From NCBI GenBank assembly GCA_910585075.1, contig CAJUED010000005.1:226-64225 (forward strand): 64,000 nt of DNA, given 5' to 3'. How positions within the stretch are numbered: position 1 is the first letter of the stretch; each line of letters starts with the position of its first letter. Below are positions 51,265 through 60,258 of this stretch, piece by piece. The notes under the pieces were generated by a model. The model worked only from the letters and a program-made list of their open reading frames with translations, ran no database searches and had not been told where the DNA came from. The DNA comes from an uncultured Lachnospiraceae bacterium (GTDB lineage: Bacteria; Bacillota; Clostridia; Lachnospirales; Lachnospiraceae). Made by a program: the position numbers and the translations under genes.

Positions 51265-51397
51265 CCCGGAAAAAATGATTAACCTCCGTCACTGCGCTTT
51301 CGCTCTATAAAAACGCAGCAGACGCTAAGCTCAAAAAAACTTCGCTAAGCGCTGGCGTTTTTATAAGGGTTCCTTGAGGTTAATCATTTTTTCCGGG
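51265..51397. repeat. Large nested inverted repeat after the permease gene
   Basis: Outer arms: a perfect 22-base pair match, 51265-51286 with 51376-51397 (CCCGGAAAAAATG.../...CATTTTTTCCGGG). Inner arms: TATAAAAACGC (51306-51316) with GCGTTTTTATA (51355-51365). GCTAAGC-type smaller repeats lie in the centre. It may act as a terminator or be a small non-coding mobile relic. Confidence 0.85.
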
Positions 51398-51513
51398 CTG
51401 TTTTTTGGCTATCCGGAAGTGAGAAAATTGTTTGAGCTGTTTTTTGGCTATCCGGAAGTGAAAAATTCCTTGTGCCATGCTTATGGCTATTTGGTAAGTG
51501 GGAAAATTTCTTT
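51397..51513 (+). repeat. Tandem repeat, about 39-base period, three copies
   Basis: Units start GCTGTTTTTTGGCTATCCGG at 51397 and 51436, and a degraded unit (GCCATGCTTATGGCTATTTGG) at 51474; a trace of a fourth begins near 51514. It lies between the nested hairpin and palindromic repeat copy 3. Confidence 0.8.
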
Positions 51514-51524
51514 AGCCAGATTTT

Positions 51525-51555
51525 GTAACTATGAGGCCGAAGGCTGAATCGTTAC
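51525..51555. repeat. 31-base palindromic repeat, copy 3
   Basis: GTAACTAT...ATCGTTAC ends around GCCGAAGGC. Length equals the other two copies, but stem position 6 is mismatched. Confidence 0.78.
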
Positions 51556-51663
51556 TGGTTTGGAGATAATGAAATTGGACATCCTTGCGGTGGGGGCGAT
51601 ATTGTGTTTAAATAATAGGGACTGTGGTGGTGAGATGATGAGATAAAATATGGGGGTTAAGGA

Positions 51664-53511
51664 ATGACATCTTTTAAGGAAAAGTGGGAGAGAAGCTGGA
51701 ATTTTGAGAAGAAGATGAATGTGGTCATCGTCTGGACGATTGCGGCTATCACAATTGTGGCAATTGTGGTTTCCACTTTTTCTTTTGTTATGTCCATTAC
51801 GGAGCAGAACAGTCAGTATGTGACGGATCAGTTGAATGTTATGGCAGAGGACTGCGCTAATAATCTGGAGCAGTATAAGGCGCTGATTACGGCGTGCAGC
51901 CTGGATTCCCATGTGCAGGCGTACTGTGAGTGTACCAGCAGGGAAAAGGCTTACAATGAAATTGGAAGTGTGTATGATTCCTTTTTGAACATGCTTTATC
52001 TGCAATATAATGCAAATTTTATTGCGGTAATTAACAGCCGTGTGGGCGATTATCTGTACAATGGGAATGTGAATGTGACCGGAAGCGGTTTTGAGAAGGT
52101 TTATGAGGAGGATTATGAGAAAAGTCTGGCGGCGAAAACGAAGGGAAGTCTTCGGGTGAGTTTTTCCAACCGTTATCATGGCGGTAAAAAGTACACTCTG
52201 ACGCTGTATTTTCCCGTTTATTCGGTTACGAAAATGGTAAACAGCAGGGGGCTTTTGGTGGTGAACTTGGATGACGACTTGTTAAAGCGGTTCCATCAGA
52301 AGAATTCTATGTACAGCTCAAATCTGTATCTCACGGATGTGGAGGGCACCATTGTTTCCACCCAGGATGAGGGAAGGATTGGGGAGAAGCTGGTTTTTGC
52401 GGGAAAGATTAAGGGGAATCAGGGACGGTTCTGGCATGGAGGACGGCTGGTCAGTTACCAGAAGGTCAGTGACTGGAATTTTTATATGATCAATGAGGTG
52501 GAGGCCTTTGCCCTTTATCATGACTGTATTGGCACGATTTTGATTTTGCTGGCGGTAACTTTGGTGGCGACGGGGATAGCCCTGGCTCTTGCAAGGAATA
52601 TTACGAAACGGCTGTTTACTCCCATTAACAAGATTGTTTCCACCATGAACGACGTGTCGAAGGGAGATTTGCGGACCCGTATTTATATGGAAGATATGGA
52701 CAGCGATGGGAAGAAGCTGGCGGACGGATTTAACATTATGATGGACGAGATTGACGTGCTGATGGAGCAGGTGAAGGAGGAACAGAGACAGTTTGACAAA
52801 ATGCGTTTGAACGCCCTGCAATCTCAAATTCAGCCTCACTTTCTGTATAATACTTTGGAGTGTATCCACTGGCAGGCGCTTTCCGAGGGAAATAAGGAAA
52901 TTTCCACTATGGTGAAGGCTATGGCCCAGTATTACAGGATTTGCTTAAGCGAGGGGAAGGATATCATCACATTGGAGACGGAGCTTAAGCATGTGGAGAA
53001 TTACCTGATTATCCAGAATATGCGTTACGACAATATTATTACTTTGGACGTAAAGGTGCCGGAGGAATATTTATCCATAGAGATACCCAAGCTCACTCTG
53101 CAGCCCCTTGTGGAAAACAGTATTTATCACGGAATCCGCGTGAAGGAAGGGAAAAAGGGAACCATAGAAATTGCCATTTCCGAAAAGGATGTTTCCCAAG
53201 GAAATATTGTCACGGAATATGCTCCCATAAAAAACGATTTCATAGAAAATGATTTCATGGGAAATGAGGATATTCTCATCACCGTGGAAGATGACGGCGT
53301 GGGTATGACGGAGGAGGAGCTTGCCTATGTGAATCAGAATATCTCCAATAACGATTCGGATGTGGGGTATGGGATTTCCAATATCAATAAACGAATTGAG
53401 CTGATGTTTGGAGAGAAGTACGGACTTACCTTCAGGGCCGGTACAAGAGGCGGGATTTGCGTGGAGATACGGCTTCCGGGGAATCCTCAGGAGGATGAAA
53501 ATGAAGTATAA
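51664..53511 (+). CDS. Sensor histidine kinase, YesM/LytS-like
   Basis: Kinase of 615 residues. Two membrane segments (about residues 18-42 and 283-305) flank an external Cache-like sensor domain; HAMP follows (TPINKIVSTMNDVSKGDLRTRI), then the His_kinase domain with His392 in QIQPHFLYNTLECIHW and an HATPase_c domain (VEDDGVGMTEEEL, GYGISNINKRIELMFG). The TAAGGA ribosome site precedes ATG 51664. YesM-type kinases sense oligosaccharides directly or through binding proteins and activate adjacent transport genes. It overlaps the regulator gene by 11 bases. Confidence 0.93.
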   Translation: MTSFKEKWERSWNFEKKMNVVIVWTIAAITIVAIVVSTFSFVMSITEQNSQYVTDQLNVMAEDCANNLEQYKALITACSLDSHVQAYCECTSREKAYNEIGSVYDSFLNMLYLQYNANFIAVINSRVGDYLYNGNVNVTGSGFEKVYEEDYEKSLAAKTKGSLRVSFSNRYHGGKKYTLTLYFPVYSVTKMVNSRGLLVVNLDDDLLKRFHQKNSMYSSNLYLTDVEGTIVSTQDEGRIGEKLVFAGKIKGNQGRFWHGGRLVSYQKVSDWNFYMINEVEAFALYHDCIGTILILLAVTLVATGIALALARNITKRLFTPINKIVSTMNDVSKGDLRTRIYMEDMDSDGKKLADGFNIMMDEIDVLMEQVKEEQRQFDKMRLNALQSQIQPHFLYNTLECIHWQALSEGNKEISTMVKAMAQYYRICLSEGKDIITLETELKHVENYLIIQNMRYDNIITLDVKVPEEYLSIEIPKLTLQPLVENSIYHGIRVKEGKKGTIEIAISEKDVSQGNIVTEYAPIKNDFIENDFMGNEDILITVEDDGVGMTEEELAYVNQNISNNDSDVGYGISNINKRIELMFGEKYGLTFRAGTRGGICVEIRLPGNPQEDENEV

Positions 53512-55063
53512 GATATTGATTGTGGACGATGAAAAAATGATACGCATGGGCATTAAAAATGCAATGCCCTGGGAGAGCATGAACATAGATGAGGTGTACA
53601 CAGCGGCTTCCGCCATGGAGGCGGCGGTGATCATACGGGAGCATCAGCCGCAGATCATGATTACGGATATCAGCATGACAGAGATGAGCGGTCTCGACCT
53701 GGTGGGGCAGATCCGGCAGGAGGATGAGAAGATGCGGATCATCGTTCTCACCGGCTATGACCGGTTTGAGTATGCAAGGCAGGCCCTGCAGCTTCGGGTT
53801 CATGACTTTTTGTTAAAGCCCATTGACGAGAAGGAGCTGAAAAAGAGTATTTTGGAACAGGTGGAGCAGTTAGAGGCGGACAGAAAGGTAAGGGAGGAAA
53901 GCTTAAGTCTTAATCGGGCTCAGGGCTTTAAGCAGCAGCTGGAGCTTGAGCAGTTTATGCACGCACTAATTTTGGGAAAGGCGGAAGGCCGGGAGCGGCT
54001 TGGCGAATTTCTGGAGACTTTTAAGTTCGACAGGGAGCAGGATATGCGCATTGGACTTCTCATACCGGAGGCCCACGGGGAGGAGGATGCGGAGAGCAGC
54101 AGTTTCCGCCTGCTGACCATCAGACAGATTTGTCTGGGAATGGTTGACGGACAAAAAAAGGGCATCACGTTTTCTGATGAAAAGAGACGGATCGTGCTTT
54201 GCCTTTTCTGCGACGGAGAGAAAAAGGAGGAGGAGCTTGCACGGCAGCTTATGGATATTTTAAGTGATGAGCTGGATGCAAAACCGCGGATTATCTGGGG
54301 AAGTATCAGGAACGGGTTTGAAAATCTGTCCGTTTCCTACAATGACGCCGTGTTTGCCTTAGAGCATGAGAGGGAAGCTTTTGAGCAGGTTTACACCATG
54401 GATTTAAACAGGAAGAAAGAGGACATTTTTCAGGAGGTGTTTCAGGAATTCCGTTCGGCCATGGTGCGCAGCATTGGAGATAAGGAGAAGCTTTTTCATA
54501 TTTTTGACAGGTTCGGCATGGCGGTGGAGTCTTACAATCTTTCCGCCCAGTATACCAGAAGCAGCTGTTTTGAACTGGCCTCGTCCGTTTATTTTGCTTA
54601 TTATACGGACACAGGTGGAAGCGGCCCGGACCAGCTTAGCGCTTTGATGAAGGCTCTTTCCGGGGCCGAGCGGGAGAGGGCCGTTAAGGTGACGGCCATG
54701 TTTTTGGAACAGCTCTTTGCAGGGGAGGAAGGGGAAGTCCATGAGCTGGTAAAAAAGGTAAAACGCAGGATTCATGAGAATCTGGCGGATGATTTGACTG
54801 TGGCCAGCCTTGCGGGAGAGTTTTATGTGACCCCAAACTATTTGTCCCGTCTGTTTAAGCGGGTGACCGGGGAGGGCTGTAATGAGTATATTGTGCGTAA
54901 GCGGATTGAACAGGCAAAATCACTGCTGGCGGCAACAACCTTAAAGGCAGGGGAGATTGCAGGTATGGTGGGATATCACGATATGAATTACTTCTCCCTG
55001 GCCTTTAAAAAACATACGGGGGTATCGCCCATTAAGTACCGGGAACAGGTGCAGAAAAGATAA
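53501..55063 (+). CDS. Response regulator, AraC family, YesN-like
   Basis: Regulator of 520 residues. REC domain (ILIVDDEKMIRMGI, phospho-acceptor Asp56 in IMITDISMTEMSG, Lys in LLKPIDEKE), a long middle region, and two AraC helix-turn-helix units at the end (DDLTVASLAGEFYVTPNYLSRLF and AGEIAGMVGYHDMNYFSLAFKKHTGVSP). The AGGAGG at 53489-53494 touches ATG 53495, so ATG 53501 is the start. It likely activates the xylosidase/importer operon upstream in response to the YesM-like kinase. Confidence 0.94.
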   Translation: MKYKILIVDDEKMIRMGIKNAMPWESMNIDEVYTAASAMEAAVIIREHQPQIMITDISMTEMSGLDLVGQIRQEDEKMRIIVLTGYDRFEYARQALQLRVHDFLLKPIDEKELKKSILEQVEQLEADRKVREESLSLNRAQGFKQQLELEQFMHALILGKAEGRERLGEFLETFKFDREQDMRIGLLIPEAHGEEDAESSSFRLLTIRQICLGMVDGQKKGITFSDEKRRIVLCLFCDGEKKEEELARQLMDILSDELDAKPRIIWGSIRNGFENLSVSYNDAVFALEHEREAFEQVYTMDLNRKKEDIFQEVFQEFRSAMVRSIGDKEKLFHIFDRFGMAVESYNLSAQYTRSSCFELASSVYFAYYTDTGGSGPDQLSALMKALSGAERERAVKVTAMFLEQLFAGEEGEVHELVKKVKRRIHENLADDLTVASLAGEFYVTPNYLSRLFKRVTGEGCNEYIVRKRIEQAKSLLAATTLKAGEIAGMVGYHDMNYFSLAFKKHTGVSPIKYREQVQKR

Positions 55064-55076
55064 AAAGGAGTTTGTG

Positions 55077-56243
55077 ATGATAAGAAAATCCACAGGAAAA
55101 TTTCTGATTTTATGTCTGGCAATCAGCCTGATGGTTTTAAGCGGCTGCGGCAGGAAAGAGGCGGAGAAGGCGGAGCAGGGGGAAGAAGGCCGGCAGGTGG
55201 CGGACCAGGTCCTGCAGGAAGAAGGAGGCAAAGATTCGGAAACGGAGAATGGACAGGCAGAGAATGAAACCGGGCAGGCGGACACGCCCGCTGTCGTGGT
55301 AAAAGAGACAAATTCCCTCAGACAGTGGGAGCAGGATTTACCGGAGGGGAAACCGGAGGAAATGAGAGCCAGCGCAATCCGGGGCCTTGATGTGACCCTT
55401 GGAGGAGAGTCCCTCTTTGCCGTTTCCTATGAGCCGAGAGCCTACAAAAATTCTTTTGACTGCTGGTCAATTTCCGTGCCCTATGAATCCATGGTTTCCG
55501 CAGATACTGAAATTATGTATGATTACTTCGAAAGCCTGGCGGAATTAAAGCTTGAAAGGGCCGAAGGGGTAAGCCGGGAGGAAGCCGGAATCGGGGAAGA
55601 TGACAGAAGGATTTTTCTGGCCTATTTTGAGGGACAGACCGACGCCGGAGGGCAGGCGGAACCCGACAGGAAACTTATCTATGATTTCGGCAAAAAGGAT
55701 GGAACAGGAAGTTACTATGTGGAAGTGGCAGGGGAAATCCTTCTGGCGGAGGAAACCGCAGTGGAGAGAATTTTTTCCCTGAATCCTTTCGACTTCATCC
55801 TCAAGGTGGTCAGCGTAATCAGCGTAGAGACGGTGTCAAAGGTGGAGATAGAGACAGAGGGAAAAGAATACGTGATGGAGACAGGAGACGGGTCATTTAC
55901 CTTTGATGGAAGAAAAGTGGACAGTCAGGAGTTTTACGGGCTGTACACGGAACTGATGAGTGTTTTTATTGAGAAAGAAATTCCCATAACTGATAACGCT
56001 AAAGACGATAATTCCAAAGACAATTATTTTGAAAAAGATAATCCAGGAGAGGATAATCCGGAGAGAAATAAGCTTTTGACGGTAATATACCACAGGAACA
56101 TGGAAGAAGCGCCACAGATTATTCAGGAGTACTACGCCTGGGATGAGAATTATGCGCTGGCCCGGGTAAACGGAACGGAATTTTTTTTGGTGAGCCGCCA
56201 GGGGATTGAGACGCTGCGGGATAAAATTGAAGATGCCTTTTAA
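55077..56243 (+). CDS. Lipoprotein of unknown function behind the YesMN pair
   Basis: Lipoprotein of 388 residues: basic start, hydrophobic segment and lipobox LSGC (Cys near 25), then a Glu/Gly/Gln-rich linker to about residue 75. The rest is beta-rich and contains FTFDGRKVDSQEFYGLYTEL, a pattern seen in DUF4340-like proteins; I make that link only weakly. A polar Asp/Asn/Lys-rich stretch (about residues 303-325) interrupts it. ATG 55077 lies six bases behind AAAAGGAG. It closes the locus before a bidirectional terminator. Its role is unknown. Confidence 0.78.
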   Translation: MIRKSTGKFLILCLAISLMVLSGCGRKEAEKAEQGEEGRQVADQVLQEEGGKDSETENGQAENETGQADTPAVVVKETNSLRQWEQDLPEGKPEEMRASAIRGLDVTLGGESLFAVSYEPRAYKNSFDCWSISVPYESMVSADTEIMYDYFESLAELKLERAEGVSREEAGIGEDDRRIFLAYFEGQTDAGGQAEPDRKLIYDFGKKDGTGSYYVEVAGEILLAEETAVERIFSLNPFDFILKVVSVISVETVSKVEIETEGKEYVMETGDGSFTFDGRKVDSQEFYGLYTELMSVFIEKEIPITDNAKDDNSKDNYFEKDNPGEDNPERNKLLTVIYHRNMEEAPQIIQEYYAWDENYALARVNGTEFFLVSRQGIETLRDKIEDAF

Positions 56244-56250
56244 AGAACAT

Positions 56251-56282
56251 GAGGGAGCGGAAAGTCAGTATTCCGTTCCCTC
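56251..56282. terminator. Bidirectional terminator between convergent genes
   Basis: GAGGGAGCGGAA (56251-56262) pairs with TTCCGTTCCCTC (56271-56282), followed by AAATTTTAATT. Confidence 0.78.
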
Positions 56283-56296
56283 AAATTTTAATTCAA

Positions 56297-57145
56297 TTAC
56301 GCTGGTCCATAAAAGGATTCAATCGCCTGTGCAAAAAAATCCGAAGCCCCATCTCCATATTTTTCATCAATCATTGGTTTGACTTTTTCATTGCGGTAAT
56401 ACTGGGCCTGTGCCAGCATAAGCCCTGTTTCCTCTTTTACCTGTGAAAGCTGTTTCATGACAAAGCCGTATTCTCCGACAATCTCTTTTACCTCAAAAGA
56501 ATCCACGGCGCAGCCCTGTTTTGCAATGAGCTTTTGCAAAATTGCGCCCAATCGTCTGTTATAGCTTTCTGCAACTTCTTTGCTGACAGGATTTTGGGAG
56601 ACGGACAAAAATCTGTCTTTTCCGCCATACCATTCCACAACCTTTGCATAACTCTTCTGCATTTTTTCCGAAGATACGACCTTCATATAATGCTCTTTCC
56701 ACTGTTCAATGCTGCCAAACTCTTTTATGGCGGTGTTTTTCATATTCTCCGGCATATGTGCCAGCATAGTCCGGAACATTTCTTCTACCTCTGTTTTACT
56801 GAAAACTGCAAAATCCATTTTATTTTCTCCTTTCAGAATGTCGTCAATGCTGGCAATCAAACGCTCCATGCGCTCTTTTTTGGCTGTCAGCATTTTTCTT
56901 TGCATTTTTAAAATCTGGTTTCTTTCAAGGGCAGGATTTTCCATAACAGCCTTGATTTCTTTCAGGGAGATATCAAATTCACGGAAAAACAAAATCTGCT
57001 GCAATGTCTCCAATGCTTTATCGTCATAAAGCCGGTATCCCGCTTCACTTTTAGCTGTGGGCTTTAATAACCCGATTTCATCATAGTAGTGAAGCGTGCG
57101 CACGCTGATACCTGTCAAATCCGATATTTCCTTTACAGTCCTCAT
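56297..57145 (-). CDS. MerR family regulator with TipAS effector domain
   Basis: Regulator of 282 residues. The N-terminal MerR winged helix is complete (VKEISDLTGISVRTLHYYDEIGLLKP, AGYRLYDDKALETLQQILFFRE), followed by the dimer helix and a TipAS-like helical drug-binding domain from about residue 120 to the end (GAILQKLIAKQGCAVD, MIDEKYGDGASDFFAQAI). TipA-type proteins bind peptide antibiotics or other ligands and activate efflux or stress genes. No target gene lies beside it; it converges on the YesMN lipoprotein gene and diverges from the pyr operon. Confidence 0.92.
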   Translation of the reverse strand: MRTVKEISDLTGISVRTLHYYDEIGLLKPTAKSEAGYRLYDDKALETLQQILFFREFDISLKEIKAVMENPALERNQILKMQRKMLTAKKERMERLIASIDDILKGENKMDFAVFSKTEVEEMFRTMLAHMPENMKNTAIKEFGSIEQWKEHYMKVVSSEKMQKSYAKVVEWYGGKDRFLSVSQNPVSKEVAESYNRRLGAILQKLIAKQGCAVDSFEVKEIVGEYGFVMKQLSQVKEETGLMLAQAQYYRNEKVKPMIDEKYGDGASDFFAQAIESFYGPA

Positions 57146-57326
57146 AACTGTTGTCCTCCTGTTCTTGATAGAATCACTTTAATCTATGACGCTCCGTGAG
57201 GGTCAATAGGTATTTTCAAATTTTTTTGAGTATAACATATCACTGTTAAAAATGGGCATAAACCGCGCATTTTGTGAGAATATGAAAAGGATTAAAATCA
57301 TTGTGACCGAAAAAATCGTATGTTCC

Positions 57327-57355
57327 TTGTGAAAAAAAGGACTGCATGATAGAAT
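57327..57355 (+). promoter_or_regulatory. Promoter of the pyrC-pyrK-pyrD operon
   Basis: TTGTGA (57327-57332), 17-base spacer, TAGAAT (57350-57355). A small hairpin CATATTTG/CAAATATG starts near the +1 (57360-57378). No PyrR-type attenuator was recognised in the short leader. Confidence 0.7.
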
Positions 57356-57433
57356 AAAAACATATTTGAACCAAATATGCTTTTGAGAAACAGGAAGGCG
57401 CATCGCCCGGTGGAAGGATGGTATGGAAGAATT

Positions 57434-58894
57434 ATGCTTTATATAAAAGGCGGCACAATCATTGACCCTATAGACAATCGTGTGTACAAAGCCGATTTAC
57501 AGATTGAAAACGGAAGAATCAGCAGAATAATCGATAGAGAAAAAAATGCTTTTTCTGCAGATGTGATTGACAGTCCTGCAGGCAGCCCGCCGGATGTTTC
57601 CGCGGAGGCTAAGGCGGCGGAAAGAACTTTGATGGAAAATCGGGATGGAGAAAATGCTGGGCATGACGAAAGTGCTGGCTATGGTGAGAGTGACAGCTAT
57701 AGCGAAGGTGACAGCTATGAAAAAAATACAAAGGTGATAGATGCAGAAGGCCTTATGATAGCACCCGGCCTTGCGGATACGCATGTGCATTTCAGAGACC
57801 CGGGATTTACTTACAAAGAGGATATCTACACAGGGGCAAAGGCGGCGGCCCGGGGCGGCTTTACGCAGATTGTGCTGATGGCCAACACCAAACCCTGCGT
57901 GGACAATGAGGACACTCTTTCCTATGTGCTCTCAAAGGGCAGGGAGACGGATATCCATATTACTACCTGCGCCAATGTGACAAAAAATATGGCGGGGAAA
58001 GAGCTGACAGATATGGAAGGGCTGGCGGCTCATGGCGCGGCAGGCTTTACGGACGACGGTATTCCGCTGTTAGATAAGGATATGGTGCGAAAAGCCATGG
58101 AGAGGGCGGAGAAACTGCATAAGCCCATCAGCTTTCACGAGGAAAACCCTGCCATGATTGCCAACAACGGCATCAACAGGGGAAAGGCGTCGGAATTTTA
58201 TCAAATCGGCGGCTCCCCTAGGGAGGCGGAGATTGATTTGATAGAAAGGGACCTGGAGCTTGCCCTTGCCACCGGAGCGGAGGTGGTAATCCAGCACATC
58301 AGCACCGCAGAGGGCGTGGAACTGCTGCGCCGGGCCAAAGCAAAGGGGGCCCGTGTCCATGGGGAAGCTACTCCCCATCACTTTACCCTGACGGAGGAGG
58401 CGGCAATCAGGAAGGGCACCCTGGCCAAAATGAATCCCCCCCTTCGGGAGGAAAAAGACAGACAGGCTATCATAGAGGGATTAAAGGACGGCACCATTGA
58501 CCTGATTGCCACAGACCATGCGCCCCACAGCAAAGAGGAGAAGGATAAACCCATCACAGAGGCCCCAAGCGGAATTATCGGCCTGGAGACGGCTCTGTCT
58601 TTGGGAATCAGAGAATTGGTGGAAAAAAGACATCTGACCTGGCCGGAGCTGATTCACAGGATGAGCACGGCGCCCTGCGTTCTTTATGGCCTTAAGGGCG
58701 GACGGCTTGTGGAAGGCGGGGTGGCGGACCTTATACTGTTTGCCCCAAAGGAAATGTGGACGGTAACGGAGTTTGCGTCCAAATCAGCAAATTCCCCCTT
58801 TATCGGAGAGAGGCTTCCGGGGGTGATTTATGCTACGATTTGTGACGGGAAGGTGGTGTACCGGAAGGGACAGCCGAAAGCAATGGAGGATTAG
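57434..58894 (+). CDS. pyrC: Dihydroorotase with a low-complexity insertion
   Basis: Class I dihydroorotase, which closes carbamoyl-aspartate to dihydroorotate in UMP synthesis. Zinc-site motifs are present: DTHVHFRDPG (115-124), MANTKPCVDN, HGEATPHHF and IATDHAPHS. The product has 486 residues, against about 430 for the family. The surplus lies between strand RISRIIDR (29-36) and VIDAEGL (101-107), where usually 10-15 residues occur; here there are about 65, rich in Ala, Glu, Ser, Asp and Tyr with GDSY/GESDSYS repeats. The insertion is upstream of the catalytic motifs and should loop out from the beta domain. GGAAG lies before ATG 57434. The next gene starts one base after its stop. Confidence 0.93.
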   Translation: MLYIKGGTIIDPIDNRVYKADLQIENGRISRIIDREKNAFSADVIDSPAGSPPDVSAEAKAAERTLMENRDGENAGHDESAGYGESDSYSEGDSYEKNTKVIDAEGLMIAPGLADTHVHFRDPGFTYKEDIYTGAKAAARGGFTQIVLMANTKPCVDNEDTLSYVLSKGRETDIHITTCANVTKNMAGKELTDMEGLAAHGAAGFTDDGIPLLDKDMVRKAMERAEKLHKPISFHEENPAMIANNGINRGKASEFYQIGGSPREAEIDLIERDLELALATGAEVVIQHISTAEGVELLRRAKAKGARVHGEATPHHFTLTEEAAIRKGTLAKMNPPLREEKDRQAIIEGLKDGTIDLIATDHAPHSKEEKDKPITEAPSGIIGLETALSLGIRELVEKRHLTWPELIHRMSTAPCVLYGLKGGRLVEGGVADLILFAPKEMWTVTEFASKSANSPFIGERLPGVIYATICDGKVVYRKGQPKAMED

Positions 58895-58895
58895 A

Positions 58896-60149
58896 GTGGA
58901 ACAGTTATATATAACGAACTTAAAAATAGAAAAGGTCAGGCATTTAAAAAATATTTCTATTCCTTTGTCAGAACATCAGTTGAAGCATTTGATTTTAACG
59001 GGAAAGAATGGAAGTGGCAAGACAAGCGTTGTGGAGGCTCTGGCAGGTTATTTGTATAACGCATTTACGGATAATTACTTTATGGAAAAGGAAAAATGGC
59101 TAATTCGCGCCCAAATACAGGAACGTGATGGTATTCAGGGAAAAGTGGATGAGGCTGAACTTTTGAGACTGGAGAAAAATGTTTGCGAAAAGGCAGGAAC
59201 CCTTGCTGAGAGCAGAAAAGGTCTGGCTGTGCAATTTAACCGAAAAACGGCAGACATTTGTACATTAAGAGACCAGTTCCATTATATACTGGCATACTAC
59301 AGCGCCGACAGAATATTTTATGCAGTCCAGCCCATACATGTGGAAAAGGTGCTGCTGAGAAGTGATTATGGCGTAGAAGAATTTCCGCGGAGTGAATTTG
59401 TTAAATATTTGCTGGATTTGAAAATGACAGAGGCATTGGCAAGAAATAACGGCAAGCTTAAGAAGGCGGACGAAATTCGGGCATGGTTTGAAAAGTTGGA
59501 ACTGCTGTTAAAACAAATATTTACTGATGAAAGTGTACGGCTGATATTTGATGAAGAAAGTTTCGCGTTTCATATTTCGCAGGAGGGTAAAGAACTGTTT
59601 GATTTTAACACAATGTCCGGTGGCTATCAGGCAGTGCTGGACATTGTGCTGGATTTGATGATGCGGATGCAGAAGCAGATACAGCGTTCCTTTGACTTTA
59701 ATCTTCCGGGGATTGTGCTGATTGACGAAATTGAAACACATTTGCATTTGGAATTACAGAAAAATATTCTGCCGATGTTGACAACCATTTTTCCTAATAT
59801 CCAATTTATTGTGACTTCCCACTCTCCGTTTATATTAAACAGTATAGAGAATGCCGTGATTTATGATTTGGAAAATCATGTTCTGGTAGAAAACGGGCTG
59901 GAGGATATACCTTATGACGGTATTGTGGAGGGGTATTTCGGCGCCGATAAGCTGTCTCATGTGTTAAAAGAGAAATTTGAGCAGTATAAGGAACTCATAA
60001 AAAAGGAGAACTTATCGGATGATGAGATGAATGAAATTGCAGAATTAGAATTATATTTGGACGAAATTCCGGACTACCTTGCTCTTGGTATTACTACCGA
60101 ATATCAAAGATTAAAGCTGGAATTTATGAATCGGGAAGATATAGATTGA
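58896..60149 (+). CDS. AAA/ABC-type ATPase, PtuA-like, inside the pyr operon
   Basis: P-loop ATPase of 417 residues. Walker A is GKNGSGKT (36-43), the ABC-like signature MSGGYQ has Ser241, and Walker B is VLIDEIE with Asp277 and Glu278, followed by VTSHSPFILNSI. These are features of the AAA_15/AAA_21 SMC-like ATPases used in OLD, PtuA and related defence proteins. GTG 58896 lies behind GGAGG (58885-58889), one base after pyrC. The HNH gene that follows completes a Septu-like pair. Unlike the ATPase at 31517 it keeps a proper signature motif. The defence role is inference. Confidence 0.85.
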   Translation: MEQLYITNLKIEKVRHLKNISIPLSEHQLKHLILTGKNGSGKTSVVEALAGYLYNAFTDNYFMEKEKWLIRAQIQERDGIQGKVDEAELLRLEKNVCEKAGTLAESRKGLAVQFNRKTADICTLRDQFHYILAYYSADRIFYAVQPIHVEKVLLRSDYGVEEFPRSEFVKYLLDLKMTEALARNNGKLKKADEIRAWFEKLELLLKQIFTDESVRLIFDEESFAFHISQEGKELFDFNTMSGGYQAVLDIVLDLMMRMQKQIQRSFDFNLPGIVLIDEIETHLHLELQKNILPMLTTIFPNIQFIVTSHSPFILNSIENAVIYDLENHVLVENGLEDIPYDGIVEGYFGADKLSHVLKEKFEQYKELIKKENLSDDEMNEIAELELYLDEIPDYLALGITTEYQRLKLEFMNREDID

Positions 60150-60187
60150 AAAACAGAAATAAATTTCTGAAGATTTTTCACCCTTAT

Positions 60188-60230
60188 AAATTTGTGCGGA
60201 CACATAGCGTGCTGTGTACGCATGCAATTT
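60188..60230 (+). other. Hairpin in the 109-base gap between the second ATPase and HNH genes
   Basis: AAATTTGTGCG (60188-60198) faces CGCATGCAATTT (60219-60230), and inside it ACACA pairs with TGTGT. The outer ends AAATT/AATTT are the same as in the hairpin at 32481-32547, while the inner sequence differs. Confidence 0.6.
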
Positions 60231-60258
60231 ACGGACTATGGGCAGTATGGAGGATTAG

